Source: CAYOXM01 sp964407925 (GTDB lineage: Bacteria > Patescibacteriota > Patescibacteriia > SG8-24). Taken from it: DNA of 37,856 nucleotides. This document shows, piece after piece, positions 1-7,037 of this stretch. Position 1 is the first letter of the stretch; the number at the start of each line of letters is the position of its first letter. Location: positions 1-37,856 of the forward strand of contig CAYOXM010000013.1 of the NCBI GenBank assembly GCA_964407925.1. The letters run 5' to 3'. The translations under genes and the position numbers were made by a program. A model generated the notes under the pieces. That model had not been told where the DNA came from and did not search any database. It was given only the letters and a program-made list of their open reading frames with translations.

Positions 1-1
1 T

Positions 2-106
2 CGCGTCACGAGGAAGGAATACACCAAGCAGGCTCTGCGCTCGGCGCTCATTCATCTGGAGAACGCGGAGGAAAGGGTATGGGAGAAGGAACGCGAGGCG
101 GTCTGA
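2..106 (+). CDS. 3' end of an unidentified gene (partial)
   Basis: An open frame enters from the left edge and ends at TGA 104-106, giving 34 C-terminal residues. They are rich in Arg, Lys and Glu and look helical. The frame overlaps the next gene's start (79) by 28 bases, and its own codons carry that gene's Shine-Dalgarno sequence (GGAGG at 67-71). The overlap suggests translational coupling. Too little is visible to name a function, and the true start lies outside the window. Confidence 0.5.
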   Translation, partial: RVTRKEYTKQALRSALIHLENAEERVWEKEREAV

Positions 107-801
107 ACGGGCTCCGCAAGGAATTGCGCGGGCTCGCCAATCCGGCGAAGGCCAAGCTTCTTGCGCGATTTTTCCGGACCGGAAGAGGGCAATACGGGGA
201 AGGCGACGTCTTCCTGGGCGTCATGGTGCCGCAGACGCGGGAGATCGCGCATCGGCATGAGGACCTCTCGTTCGCGGACGTTCGCCGCCTGCTTGGTTCC
301 GTGTTTCACGAGGAACGTCTGGCGGCGCTTCTGCTGCTCGCCCATCGTTTCCAAAAAGGGAGCGAAAAGGAGAAGAAAAAAATTTTCGATTTTTACCTCG
401 CGCACGCCGAGCGGGCGAACAACTGGGATCTCGTGGACCTGTCCGCGGGCAAGATCGTCGGCGCGTGGCTGCTCGATCGGCCGAAAGGCGTACTCGCGCG
501 GCTGGCACGTTCCCGTTCGTTGTGGCGGCGACGCATCGCCATCGTCTCGACCTCCGCCTTTATCGCCACCGGCCGGTTCGACGAGACCTTCCGCGTCTCC
601 GACATGCTCATCAAGGACGAGCACGACCTCATCCACAAGGCGACGGGCTGGATGCTTCGCGAAGTCGGCAAGCGCGACAAGGCCGCCCTCGTCGGATGGC
701 TCAAGCCGCGCTACGCCCGGATGCCGCGCACGATGCTCCGTTACGCCATCGAGAAATTTCCCGAACCTGAGCGAAGGCGGTATCTTTCAGGAAAGGCATG
801 A
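79..801 (+). CDS. AlkD-like DNA alkylation repair protein
   Basis: This 240-residue, mostly helical protein matches the AlkD family of HEAT-like-repeat DNA glycosylases, which excise N3- and N7-alkylated purines. The family signature is visible as NNWDLVD at residues 114-120, which supplies the Trp and Asp used in catalysis. Length is typical of the family (about 220-240). The ATG at 79 has GGAGG at 67-71 with a 7-base gap. The stop (799-801) overlaps the next start (798) as ATGA, so this gene and the helix-hairpin-helix gene are probably co-translated. Family assignment is firm; substrate range is inferred. Confidence 0.85.
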   Translation: MGEGTRGGLNGLRKELRGLANPAKAKLLARFFRTGRGQYGEGDVFLGVMVPQTREIAHRHEDLSFADVRRLLGSVFHEERLAALLLLAHRFQKGSEKEKKKIFDFYLAHAERANNWDLVDLSAGKIVGAWLLDRPKGVLARLARSRSLWRRRIAIVSTSAFIATGRFDETFRVSDMLIKDEHDLIHKATGWMLREVGKRDKAALVGWLKPRYARMPRTMLRYAIEKFPEPERRRYLSGKA

Positions 802-1109
802 AGAAATATCAGAAAAATCCGAAGGACGAGTTGCAGACGATCCCCGGCATCGGTCCGTCGCTTGCCGATGATTTGCGGCTTTTGGGCTACAAGAGGGTCG
901 CCGACCTCAAGGGCGAAGACCCCGAGGCGATGTACCGCCGTTTCGAAAAGAAGGTCGGTAGCCACGTCGACCGGTGCGTCCTCTATACTTTCCGTTGCGC
1001 CGTGTATTACGCCACAGCGAAGCGGCGCGATCCGAAAAAGTTGCGGTGGTGGCATTGGCAGGATTCGCCGCGTGGTGCCCGACGGTTCGGGCAGGGGAAG
1101 AAAAAGTGA
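798..1109 (+). CDS. Helix-hairpin-helix protein, Cdd1/pathogenicity-locus family
   Basis: A 103-residue basic protein. Residues 15-31 (IPGIGPSLADDLRLLGY) form a helix-hairpin-helix, a non-specific DNA-backbone binding element. The following region, with DPEAMYRRFEKKVG and a Cys/Trp-rich C-terminal half ending in Lys, resembles the small Cdd1 ('pathogenicity locus') family, whose biochemical role is unknown despite its name. It overlaps the AlkD-like gene by four bases. That pairing suggests, but does not prove, a role in DNA repair or DNA binding. Confidence 0.75.
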   Translation: MKKYQKNPKDELQTIPGIGPSLADDLRLLGYKRVADLKGEDPEAMYRRFEKKVGSHVDRCVLYTFRCAVYYATAKRRDPKKLRWWHWQDSPRGARRFGQGKKK

Positions 1110-1185
1110 TTTTCGAATAAAGATATCCACTTCCGCGGGCAGGGCCGTCTGCTATCATTGGGCGGCCTTATTTTTGTCTCCGAAT

Positions 1186-1656
1186 ATGCAGGACCTGCAA
1201 TCCGTCTACGTCGAACTTCAGCAGAAAAAGAAGGAGCGCAAGGAAATCGCCAAGATGTTCCAAGACGAGCTCAAGCACAACGGCGACTACCAGGAGCTCC
1301 TCAAGGAAATCAAGACGCTTCGCGAGAAGAAGAAGTCCATCGAGGACCAGGCGAAGGCGCATGCGCTCTCCGACGCGCGCCAGCTCGACCGGCTCGGTGA
1401 CGAGATCAAGGGGTCGACCGAGCTCCTCTCCGACATCGCGCTCGCCAAATTCATGAACGGCGAGACGGTCGAGATGACCGATCAGGAGAACAACCGGCTC
1501 GTGCCCGTGTTTTCGGTGAAGTTCAAGAAGGAAGAAGGCGAGTCGTATCAGACGCAGGCCGAGGCCGAGCGCGCCGAGTCGCATCCCGACCGGATGTTCG
1601 CTCCCGCGTCGATGGTTGCCGATACGATGGCCGAGACGGAAAAGGACGAGGCGTGA
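1186..1656 (+). CDS. Coiled-coil protein of unknown function
   Basis: A 156-residue charged protein, not recognised. Residues 1-85 are a continuous heptad-rich coiled coil of Lys/Glu/Leu (QQKKKERKEI, KTLREKKKSI). Residues 90-120 contain a short hydrophobic beta-like stretch (RLVPVFSVKF), and the tail is acidic. No signal peptide or membrane segment is visible, so it is probably cytosolic. The ATG at 1186 is the first Met of the conserved-looking part. The open frame extends upstream to 862, but that part lies over the previous gene. A TATCAT box at 1153-1158 could be its -10. A conserved hypothetical is the most that can be said. Confidence 0.7.
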   Translation: MQDLQSVYVELQQKKKERKEIAKMFQDELKHNGDYQELLKEIKTLREKKKSIEDQAKAHALSDARQLDRLGDEIKGSTELLSDIALAKFMNGETVEMTDQENNRLVPVFSVKFKKEEGESYQTQAEAERAESHPDRMFAPASMVADTMAETEKDEA

Positions 1657-1659
1657 GGA

Positions 1660-1688
1660 TTGACGAAACTGTAACGCTTTGGTATCGT
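1660..1688 (+). promoter_or_regulatory. Sigma-70-type promoter for the small gene at 1738
   Basis: The -35 TTGACG (1660-1665) and -10 TATCGT (1683-1688) are separated by 17 bases. The -35 starts four bases after the preceding stop codon. Transcription would begin near 1695, in front of a short GC hairpin (about 1704-1719) and the small gene. Confidence 0.6.
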
Positions 1689-1737
1689 CACACGTCTGAG
1701 CAGTCGCGCGTCAGGCGCGCGAACCGGACGTCACTTT

Positions 1738-1851
1738 ATGAACACGCAAAACGAAAACCTCGACCGGAAGGTCGCCGACGTCATCGACACGCCGGGCGTG
1801 CTTCGTGACGTCGTCGGTCAGCGTTGGATCGGCGTTTCCCCGCAGGAATAA
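1738..1851 (+). CDS. Small 37-residue protein with its own promoter
   Basis: ATG at 1738 to TAA at 1849-1851 encodes 37 residues beginning MNTQNENLDRKVADVI and ending GQRWIGVSPQE. Third codon positions are mostly G or C, as in neighbouring genes, which argues that it is translated. A good promoter (1660-1688) lies upstream and a 12-bp perfect hairpin (1887-1915) follows, so it looks like a stand-alone small gene rather than a leader fragment. No clear Shine-Dalgarno sequence is visible. It could alternatively be a leader peptide for the ABC transporter at 1962. Function unknown. Confidence 0.45.
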   Translation: MNTQNENLDRKVADVIDTPGVLRDVVGQRWIGVSPQE

Positions 1852-1886
1852 GTGAAGATTCAAGGCTAATCTCCCTGAATGTTCAT

Positions 1887-1927
1887 GACCTCCTGCCGGG
1901 AAACGGCAGGAGGTCTTAGTTCATTTC
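1887..1927 (+). terminator. Hairpin terminator or attenuator
   Basis: A perfect 12-bp stem (1887-1898 with 1904-1915, 5-base loop GGAAA) is followed by a moderately T-rich tail (TTAGTTCATTT). The weak tail allows read-through into the ABC transporter gene, whose ATG is 46 bases downstream, so attenuation is possible. Confidence 0.6.
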
Positions 1928-1961
1928 AGCAAAATGGGATTGAGAGAGAAGGAGACTCGTG

Positions 1962-3887
1962 ATGGATGACCCCCGTGAGAAGAGGAAGCTCGCCGCCAAT
2001 TGGCGCGAGTACGTCGTCGATTCCGTGAAAGGATTCGGCGTCTACGTCTGGGCGTGGCGCGAGTTCGTCACGCCCAAGGCCAAGCGCTGGATGCGCCGCG
2101 GCGTCGGCGCCGTGCTCGCCATGACCTCGCTCGGCATGGTCGAGCCGTGGCTCGTGAAGTCCGTCATCGACGGCCTCATCGGCCACGCGTTCGCGTCCGT
2201 CGCGGGCGCGCTCGCCGGCATCGCGGCGCTCATGATCGTCCAGCGGCTCTGCCAATGGGCGTTCGAGCACCACCGCGAGCTGGTCATCATGGAGAACGAG
2301 GGCAGCCTCGACGGCCGCGCCTCGGAGCTCTTCTTCGGCAAGTCGCTCGGGCAGCACCTCCAGGACAACGGGGTGCTGAACGCGGCGAACGTCGAGAAGG
2401 GCCGCAACCGTGTCCTCGAGATCGAGCACATGATGATCTTCGAGGGCGTTCCCGCGCTCGCCGAGCTCCTGCTCGGTTTCGTCTGTCTCTGGCTGCTTTC
2501 CCCGGTCGGCGGCATCGTGATGTCGTTCGTCCTCGCGGTCTACCTGTTCTTCACCGTGTACATGAACCGGCGCGTGTCGGTCACGTGCACGCCGATCGAC
2601 GCCGAGTTCCGGCGGTTCAACCGGCACCGCGTCGAACGGTGGGACTGCGTGGAGCGCGTGAAGACGAGCGGCAAGGAGGCGGAAGAGCTCCGTTTCATGA
2701 GCGGATGGTTCCAGGACATCCTCGCCAAGGACCGGAAGTTCTGGCTCTGGGCGCTCCGCATGTGGAACGTTCGCGGCCTCGTCAACGTGGTAGGCTCCGC
2801 GGCGATCATCGCCTACGGCGCCTGGCTCGTCTGGAACGGCGATTGGACCGTCGGTTTCCTGTACCCGTTCTACCAGTGGTCGCGCCGCGTCGGCGACAAC
2901 CTCTGGCGCGTCGGGCACATCGAGCACCGGCTCAACTGGAACATGCCGTCGGTCGAATCGCTTCGGCGGGCGCTCACCGCGCCGCCGGACGTCGCCGACG
3001 CCGCCGGAGCGGTCGCGCTCCCGCCGGACAAATCGGTCCGCATCGAACTCGCCGGCGTCGGCCACGCCTACGCGGGCCGCGACGCGGAGGACGCGGCGAC
3101 CGGCCGTGACCTCCACGTGCTGAAGCGCGTCACTTTCTCCGTCGAACCCGGCGAACGGGCGGCGCTCATCGGGCCCTCCGGCGCGGGAAAGACGACGGTG
3201 ATGCGGCTGCTCCAGCGTTACATGGATCCGGAGCAGGGGAGCATCATCGTGAACGGGACCGACCTCCGCAACGTGCGCCTCGCGTCCTGGACCCGGCTCG
3301 TCGGGTACATCCCCCAGCAAGCGCAAGTGCTCGACGGCTCGCTCCGTTACAACCTCCTCTACGGGCTTCCCGAAGCGGAGCGCGGAAGCGTCACCGACGA
3401 CGACTTGTGGAACGTGATGCGCAAGCTGAAGATCGACTTCGGCGAACGCCTCACCGACGGCCTCGACACCGTCGTCGGCCGACGCGGCATCAAATTGTCC
3501 GGCGGGCAGGCGCAACGCCTGATGATCGGTGCGGCGGTGCTCAAACGCCCGCGGTTCATGATCGTCGACGAGGCGACGAGCTCGCTCGACTCGACGACCG
3601 AACGCGCCGTGCAGGAAGGCCTCGCCGAGGTCCTCCCCGCGGAAACGTCCGCGCTCATCATTACGCACCGGCTCTCGACGGTCCGCACGCTCTGCACGAA
3701 GTTCATCGTGCTGAAGCAGGCCGAAGAAGTCGCGAACGGTTGCGGACAGCAGGTCGAGGCGATCGCGGGTTCCTTCGAGGAGCTCTATCGCGTCTCGCCG
3801 ACCTTCCGCCGCCTCGCCGATGATCAGGGCGTCGTCGTCCATGCGCCGCTCGCGAGCGGCGGGGGCACGCGGCACGTCCCGCTCTAG
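1962..3887 (+). CDS. ABC transporter, fused permease and ATPase (exporter type)
   Basis: A 641-residue half-transporter of the ABCB/MsbA-like exporter class. The N-terminal half (about residues 30-330) holds several hydrophobic segments of the ABC transmembrane domain. The C-terminal half is the ATPase, with Walker A GPSGAGKTT near 403-411, signature LSGGQAQR near 511, Walker B FMIVDEATSS near 530 and a switch His in ITHRLST. It would work as a dimer in the inner membrane; the substrate cannot be told. ATG at 1962 is preferred over the in-frame GTG at 1959 because AAGGAG (1949-1954) is then 7 bases away. A terminator follows. Confidence 0.9.
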   Translation: MDDPREKRKLAANWREYVVDSVKGFGVYVWAWREFVTPKAKRWMRRGVGAVLAMTSLGMVEPWLVKSVIDGLIGHAFASVAGALAGIAALMIVQRLCQWAFEHHRELVIMENEGSLDGRASELFFGKSLGQHLQDNGVLNAANVEKGRNRVLEIEHMMIFEGVPALAELLLGFVCLWLLSPVGGIVMSFVLAVYLFFTVYMNRRVSVTCTPIDAEFRRFNRHRVERWDCVERVKTSGKEAEELRFMSGWFQDILAKDRKFWLWALRMWNVRGLVNVVGSAAIIAYGAWLVWNGDWTVGFLYPFYQWSRRVGDNLWRVGHIEHRLNWNMPSVESLRRALTAPPDVADAAGAVALPPDKSVRIELAGVGHAYAGRDAEDAATGRDLHVLKRVTFSVEPGERAALIGPSGAGKTTVMRLLQRYMDPEQGSIIVNGTDLRNVRLASWTRLVGYIPQQAQVLDGSLRYNLLYGLPEAERGSVTDDDLWNVMRKLKIDFGERLTDGLDTVVGRRGIKLSGGQAQRLMIGAAVLKRPRFMIVDEATSSLDSTTERAVQEGLAEVLPAETSALIITHRLSTVRTLCTKFIVLKQAEEVANGCGQQVEAIAGSFEELYRVSPTFRRLADDQGVVVHAPLASGGGTRHVPL

Positions 3888-3890
3888 CCA

Positions 3891-3917
3891 GCCGCCCTTG
3901 CAAGGGGCGGTTTTTTC
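3891..3917 (+). terminator. Intrinsic terminator after the ABC transporter
   Basis: CCGCCCTT pairs with AAGGGGCGG (one bulge), followed by TTTTTT at 3911-3916. Confidence 0.8.
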
Positions 3918-3950
3918 TTATTAGGTACGCGCATCGGAAAGGAGCGTCCT

Positions 3951-4622
3951 TTGGCAAACCCCGCACCGCCGTTCGAGGCCGCGCTGTTCGACCTCGACGG
4001 CACGGTCGTCGACACGGAACAGGTCCTGTACCGCGCCTGGACGGAACTCGCCGCCCGCGCCGGAGCTGACTTCGCGACGTTCGACTACGCGCGGATCATC
4101 GGCAAGCCCGACCTCGAATGCTGTCGGATCGTGAGCGAGCATTACGGGCTCGGGAAAGACCCGGCCCGATGGTTCGCGGAGTACAAGGTCATCACCTACG
4201 AGATGATGGACCGCGACCTCGCGCTCCGTCCCGGCGCTCACGCCGTCCTTATGGCGTTCGGCCTGCATCGCGTGCCGACGGCGCTCGTCACTTCAGCGGT
4301 GCGCGAGCACGCGGAAAAGGCGCTCGGGAAATTCGGCCTCGCCGGGCTGTTCCGCGCGATGGTGACGGCCGATACGCCCGGACTCGCGGCGCGCAAGCCC
4401 GATCCGGCGCCGTACCTGCTGGCCGCATCGCTCCTCGGCGTCGATCCGAAGCGGTGCGTAGCGTTCGAGGATTCGCCGACCGGCGTCCGTTCCGCGCGCG
4501 CCGCAGGCTGCTTCGTCTTCGGCACGCCGCACGAGCATTCGCCCGCGGCGAACCTGAGCGAGGCGCACGTCATCCTCGGGAGCCTCTGGGACTTCCGTAC
4601 CGACCTCGTCCGCATTCCCTGA
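3951..4622 (+). CDS. HAD-superfamily phosphatase (beta-PGM/Gph-like), TTG start
   Basis: A 223-residue haloacid-dehalogenase-type hydrolase with an alpha-helical cap after motif I. Motif I is DLDGTVVD (nucleophile Asp14, acid Asp16), motif II is the Thr/Ser in LVTSAV, and motif III/IV is KPDPAPYL followed by FEDSPTG. These match the phosphoglycolate phosphatase / beta-phosphoglucomutase-like branch; the substrate is not predictable. The chosen start is TTG at 3951, because GGAAAGGAG lies 7-8 bases upstream and no other start precedes motif I. The gene stands alone between two terminators. Confidence 0.85.
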   Translation: MANPAPPFEAALFDLDGTVVDTEQVLYRAWTELAARAGADFATFDYARIIGKPDLECCRIVSEHYGLGKDPARWFAEYKVITYEMMDRDLALRPGAHAVLMAFGLHRVPTALVTSAVREHAEKALGKFGLAGLFRAMVTADTPGLAARKPDPAPYLLAASLLGVDPKRCVAFEDSPTGVRSARAAGCFVFGTPHEHSPAANLSEAHVILGSLWDFRTDLVRIP

Positions 4623-4624
4623 AC

Positions 4625-4656
4625 GCCGTCCTCACGCGGGCGGCTTTTCTTTTTAT
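4625..4656 (+). terminator. Intrinsic terminator after the HAD gene
   Basis: GCCGTCC (4625-4631) pairs with GGGCGGC (4638-4644, one G-T pair), followed by a T-rich run to 4656. Confidence 0.7.
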
Positions 4657-4659
4657 CAC

Positions 4660-4719
4660 TCTCTTATTTCGCGCGTTCCTCACATCTTAAATCTATCTCT
4701 TACTTCGCGGGCTACTCAC
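4660..4719 (-). repeat. Two tandem copies of a 24-base dispersed repeat
   Basis: Read on the minus strand, 4683-4660 and 4719-4696 both follow GTGAG-(G/T)A-NN-(G/C)CGCGAA-(A/G)-TAAGAGA, with a period of 36 bases. A third copy lies on the plus strand at 20771-20794, matching 4683-4660 at 22 of 24 positions. The copies sit in the gap between convergent genes, where no coding frame is plausible. Confidence 0.6.
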
Positions 4720-4771
4720 CTCATATATTTTCACGGTAGCTCGCGCCCGCCTTTTATTCGGACGCGCCTTT

Positions 4772-4797
4772 AATAAAAAAGACGGCCGATGGCCGTC
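4772..4797 (-). terminator. Terminator of glnA
   Basis: On the minus strand GACGGCC (4797-4791) pairs with GGCCGTC (4787-4781) across a 3-base loop and is followed by TTTTTTATTA. Confidence 0.85.
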
Positions 4798-4808
4798 TTG
4801 TGCGCTAT

Positions 4809-5828
4809 TCACCCGAGGATGGTCTCGAGCAGCGCCGCGCAGACCCGGTACGGGTCCATATTCGCCGCCGGACGGCGGTCCTCGAGGTAGCCGCGGCCGT
4901 TCTTCGCCGTCGCGAGCGGAATGCGGACGGAGGCGCCGCGATCCGAGACGCCGTAGCGGAACGTCTTGATGTCGCAGGTCTCGTGGAGGCCGGTCAGCCG
5001 CTTCTCGTTGTCCGCGCCGTAGACCGCGATGTGCGCGTCGTGGCGCTTCGCGAGCCTTTTGCAAGCGGCCTTGATCGCCTTGATGCCGCCCTTCGCGCGC
5101 ATCGCCTTCGTGCTGAAGTTCGTGTGCGCGCCCGTGCCGTTCCAGTCGCCCTTCACCGGTTTCGGCGCGAGGCTGACGCGGATGCCGAGGTCCTCGCCAA
5201 GCCGTTCGAGGAGCCAGCGCGCCAGCAGCAGCTGGTCACAGACTTCGAGCGGGCCGAGCGGTCCGACTTGGTACTCCCACTGGCCGAGCAGCACTTCGGC
5301 GTTGATGCCGCAGACGTCGAGGCCGGCCTTGAGGCAGGCCTTGAGATGACGTTCGACGAGCTCGCGCGCGGCGACGTTCCCCGCGCCGACGGCGCAGTAG
5401 TACGGGCCTTGCGGTTCCGGGAACCCCTTCTTCGGCCACCCTGCCGGACGGTCGCCGACGAGGAGCGTGTACTCCTGTTCGATGCCGAACCACGGCTCGT
5501 CGGCGGCATGCCTTTCGGCGAGCGCCCGCAGTTTCGCCCTGGTGTTCGAGGGATGCACCGACCCGTCGGCGTTCATGACCTCGCACATGACGAGGATGTT
5601 CTTGCCGCCTCGGATCGGGTCGCGCACGTAGGCGACCGGATTCAGCGCGCAGTCGCTCGACTTGCCTTCGGCCTGCCGAGTGCTCGATCCGTCGAAGCCC
5701 CACTCGGGGATGTCGCCGAGGCCCTTCACGGGACCGGCGATGATCTTGGCCTTCGAGCGGAGGCCGGGGGTCGGCTCGTAGCCGTCCAACCAGACGTACT
5801 CGGCGATGACCTTGGTGGATTTGCCCAT
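4809..5828 (-). CDS. glnA: Glutamine synthetase, type II (eukaryotic-type GSII)
   Basis: A 339-residue enzyme making glutamine from glutamate, ammonia and ATP in the cytosol. The length and motifs are those of GSII rather than the ~450-residue bacterial GSI: WGFDGSST (43-50), the metal/glutamate motif GIEQEY (115-120), INAEVLLGQWEYQVGP (175-190), NGTGAHTNFST (230-240), YGADNEKRLTG (270-280) and RGASVRIPL (297-305). No adenylylation-site region of the GSI kind is present. AAAGGAG lies just upstream of the ATG at 5828, with a promoter at 5855-5885. An orphan RNA-like transcript lies directly upstream, possibly regulatory. GSII is sporadic in bacteria, so horizontal origin is plausible. Confidence 0.93.
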   Translation of the reverse strand: MGKSTKVIAEYVWLDGYEPTPGLRSKAKIIAGPVKGLGDIPEWGFDGSSTRQAEGKSSDCALNPVAYVRDPIRGGKNILVMCEVMNADGSVHPSNTRAKLRALAERHAADEPWFGIEQEYTLLVGDRPAGWPKKGFPEPQGPYYCAVGAGNVAARELVERHLKACLKAGLDVCGINAEVLLGQWEYQVGPLGPLEVCDQLLLARWLLERLGEDLGIRVSLAPKPVKGDWNGTGAHTNFSTKAMRAKGGIKAIKAACKRLAKRHDAHIAVYGADNEKRLTGLHETCDIKTFRYGVSDRGASVRIPLATAKNGRGYLEDRRPAANMDPYRVCAALLETILG

Positions 5829-5854
5829 GGTGAACTCCTTTGGAAAGGACCGCT

Positions 5855-5885
5855 ATAATGTGCAGCGCCTCGGCCGCGAGGTCAA
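5855..5885 (-). promoter_or_regulatory. Proximal glnA promoter
   Basis: On the minus strand, -35 TTGACC (5885-5880) and -10 CATTAT (5860-5855) are separated by 19 bases. This is slightly long but starts just after the upstream terminator. Confidence 0.45.
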
Positions 5886-5891
5886 GGAACG

Positions 5892-5919
5892 AAAAACGCG
5901 GCCTCGCGGCCGCGTTTTT
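5892..5919. terminator. Perfect symmetric terminator
   Basis: AAAAACGCGGCC (5892-5903) pairs perfectly with GGCCGCGTTTTT (5908-5919) around a 4-base loop. It has T runs in both directions and can stop transcription arriving from the minus-strand promoter at 6191-6219 before glnA. Confidence 0.85.
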
Positions 5920-6184
5920 AACTTGAGAGCTGAAGGTCCTGTTCAGGCGTGACAATGTTACTTGGTCCTGCTGAAGCTTCGGGATAGCGTGCATCCTTTC
6001 CTGTGGAATGCTCTCGGTTGTTTTTTCTTCTCTGCCCGTCTGACCGCATGGGCGGGTCTCGGGGCCGGCGCGAGGGATGAAGTTCCGGTTCAGGCTGGTT
6101 AACGTCGTTGCTGACTCCTGCCAAAACTCCTGGGCCTGTGCGCCCTCTCGGAGAGGTCCCTTCGCGCGAAGCACGATTGCACAA
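5892..6184 (-). ncRNA. Candidate structured RNA or long leader upstream of glnA
   Basis: A strong minus-strand promoter (6219-6191) and a strong terminator (5919-5892) bracket about 290 bases with no convincing gene. The one long minus frame here runs straight through the terminator without a stop. The 5' end folds: CTTGTGC pairs with GCACAGG and encloses two hairpins (CTTCG..CGAAG and CCTCT..AGAGG). Further on are two similar small hairpins with TGAA/TTCA stems and 7-base GGA loops (6092-6078 and 5946-5930), plus many other GGA motifs. It shows no conserved sequence of tmRNA, RNase P RNA, SRP RNA or T-box that I recognise. It may be a free small RNA or a terminating leader of glnA. Confidence 0.5.
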
Positions 6185-6190
6185 GGGAGT

Positions 6191-6219
6191 ACTATAGCAC
6201 CGCAGTGTGATAAAGTCAA
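6191..6219 (-). promoter_or_regulatory. Strong sigma-70-type promoter of the orphan transcript
   Basis: On the minus strand, -35 TTGACT (6219-6214), 17-base spacer, -10 TATAGT (6196-6191). This is one of the two or three best promoters in the window. Transcription would start near 6184. Confidence 0.75.
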
Positions 6220-6258
6220 GGGGTTCACCTCACGTTTGCCGCTTTTAAGGCTGAATTC

Positions 6259-6588
6259 ATGACGCACACCCCGAAAAAGTACAATAAACTCGTCCGAGAC
6301 AAGATTCCCGAAATCATCCGTCTCGAGGGGCGGTGCCCGGTCGTCCGAAAGGCAGACGAACAGGAGTATTGGCACAAGCTGGTCGAGAAGCTCGCGGAAG
6401 AGGTGCACGAGTTCGCCCGCGCTGAGAATATCGACGAGCGCAAAGAGGAACTCGCGGACGTTCTCGAAGTGGTGAGGGCGATCGCCTGCCACCTCAAGTG
6501 CGACGAGAACGAACTCGAAGTCCTGCGCATTAAGAAAGCCGAGGAACGCGGCGGATTCGAAGGCCGCGTCATCCTCGATCAGGTCTGA
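6259..6588 (+). CDS. MazG-like nucleoside triphosphate pyrophosphohydrolase
   Basis: A 109-residue all-alpha protein with the KLVRDKIPEII signature (residues 10-20) of small phosphoribosyl-ATP / house-cleaning pyrophosphohydrolases. Acidic Mg-binding motifs follow in helices 2 and 3 (EEVHEF near 47-52, EELADVLE near 63-70). These enzymes split NTPs to NMP and pyrophosphate, often on damaged nucleotides. The gene starts 75 bases from the divergent RNA promoter and is followed 8 bases later by the cupin gene, so the two are probably co-transcribed. Family confident, substrate unknown. Confidence 0.82.
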   Translation: MTHTPKKYNKLVRDKIPEIIRLEGRCPVVRKADEQEYWHKLVEKLAEEVHEFARAENIDERKEELADVLEVVRAIACHLKCDENELEVLRIKKAEERGGFEGRVILDQV

Positions 6589-6596
6589 ACCCCCCC

Positions 6597-6995
6597 ATGT
6601 CTTTCATCACGAACGTCGCGCGCGAGACGCGCGAGAATCCGAACTTCAGGAAAGTGCTGTGCACCGGGGCGAAGAGCCAGCTCGTCGCGATGCGCATTCC
6701 CGCTGGCGGCGAAATCGGCGAGGAGACGCATGACCATGTCGAGCAGACCATCTTCATCCTCTCCGGCGAGGGGAAGGCCGTCCTCGACGGCAAGGAATCG
6801 CCGCTCAGCGCGGGCGATGCGCTCGTCGTCACCCCCGGCACGCGGCATAACGTCATGAACGTCGGCGCGGCCGCGCTCGAAATCTGGACGGTCTACGCGC
6901 CGCCGAACCATATCGACGGCCGCGTGCACGCGACGAAGGCCGATGCCGATGCCGACCGCGACGACGAGGCGTTCGGCCACGCCGTCCCGTCCTGA
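6597..6995 (+). CDS. Single-domain cupin protein
   Basis: A 132-residue protein with one conserved cupin barrel (about residues 25-105). Likely metal ligands are THDHVEQ (His45, His47, Glu49) and the second-motif His84 in PGTRHNV, with the glycine-rich FILSGEGKA between them. Such proteins include isomerases, dioxygenases and small-molecule sensors; nothing visible chooses among them. The C-terminal 25 residues are acidic and repetitive (ADADADRDD). No Shine-Dalgarno sequence is visible; the start is preceded by a run of C. A bidirectional terminator follows. Confidence 0.85.
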   Translation: MSFITNVARETRENPNFRKVLCTGAKSQLVAMRIPAGGEIGEETHDHVEQTIFILSGEGKAVLDGKESPLSAGDALVVTPGTRHNVMNVGAAALEIWTVYAPPNHIDGRVHATKADADADRDDEAFGHAVPS

Positions 6996-7008
6996 ACGTC
7001 CGAAAGAA

Positions 7009-7037
7009 AAAACGCCGCCCTTCACGGGGTGGCGTTT
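7009..7037. terminator. Bidirectional terminator with a stop codon in its loop
   Basis: The arms 7011-7020 and 7026-7036 pair (one bulge) around the loop TTCAC. The minus-strand gene's TGA (7024-7022) lies inside the loop, so one arm is coding sequence. A-rich and T-rich flanks serve the convergent cupin and kinase-like genes. Confidence 0.75.

Noticed and set aside
1926..3875. A 649-residue open frame on the minus strand
   Set aside because: It is exactly antisense to a clear ABC transporter. Its His/Asp/Arg/Val-rich composition is what GC-rich antisense frames give, and no domain is visible.
5829..6258. T-box, glutamine riboswitch, tmRNA, RNase P RNA or SRP RNA
   Set aside because: None of the conserved sequence blocks I know for these classes (T-box AGGGTGG, tRNA-like 3' end, GAGGAAAGUCC, GGAAGGAAGCAG) could be found.
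5236..6492. A 418-residue minus frame crossing the glnA upstream region
   Set aside because: It reads through a perfect terminator and overlaps glnA in another frame and the plus-strand pyrophosphohydrolase. The similar TL..LNR segments come from repeated RNA-like hairpins rather than a protein I can support.
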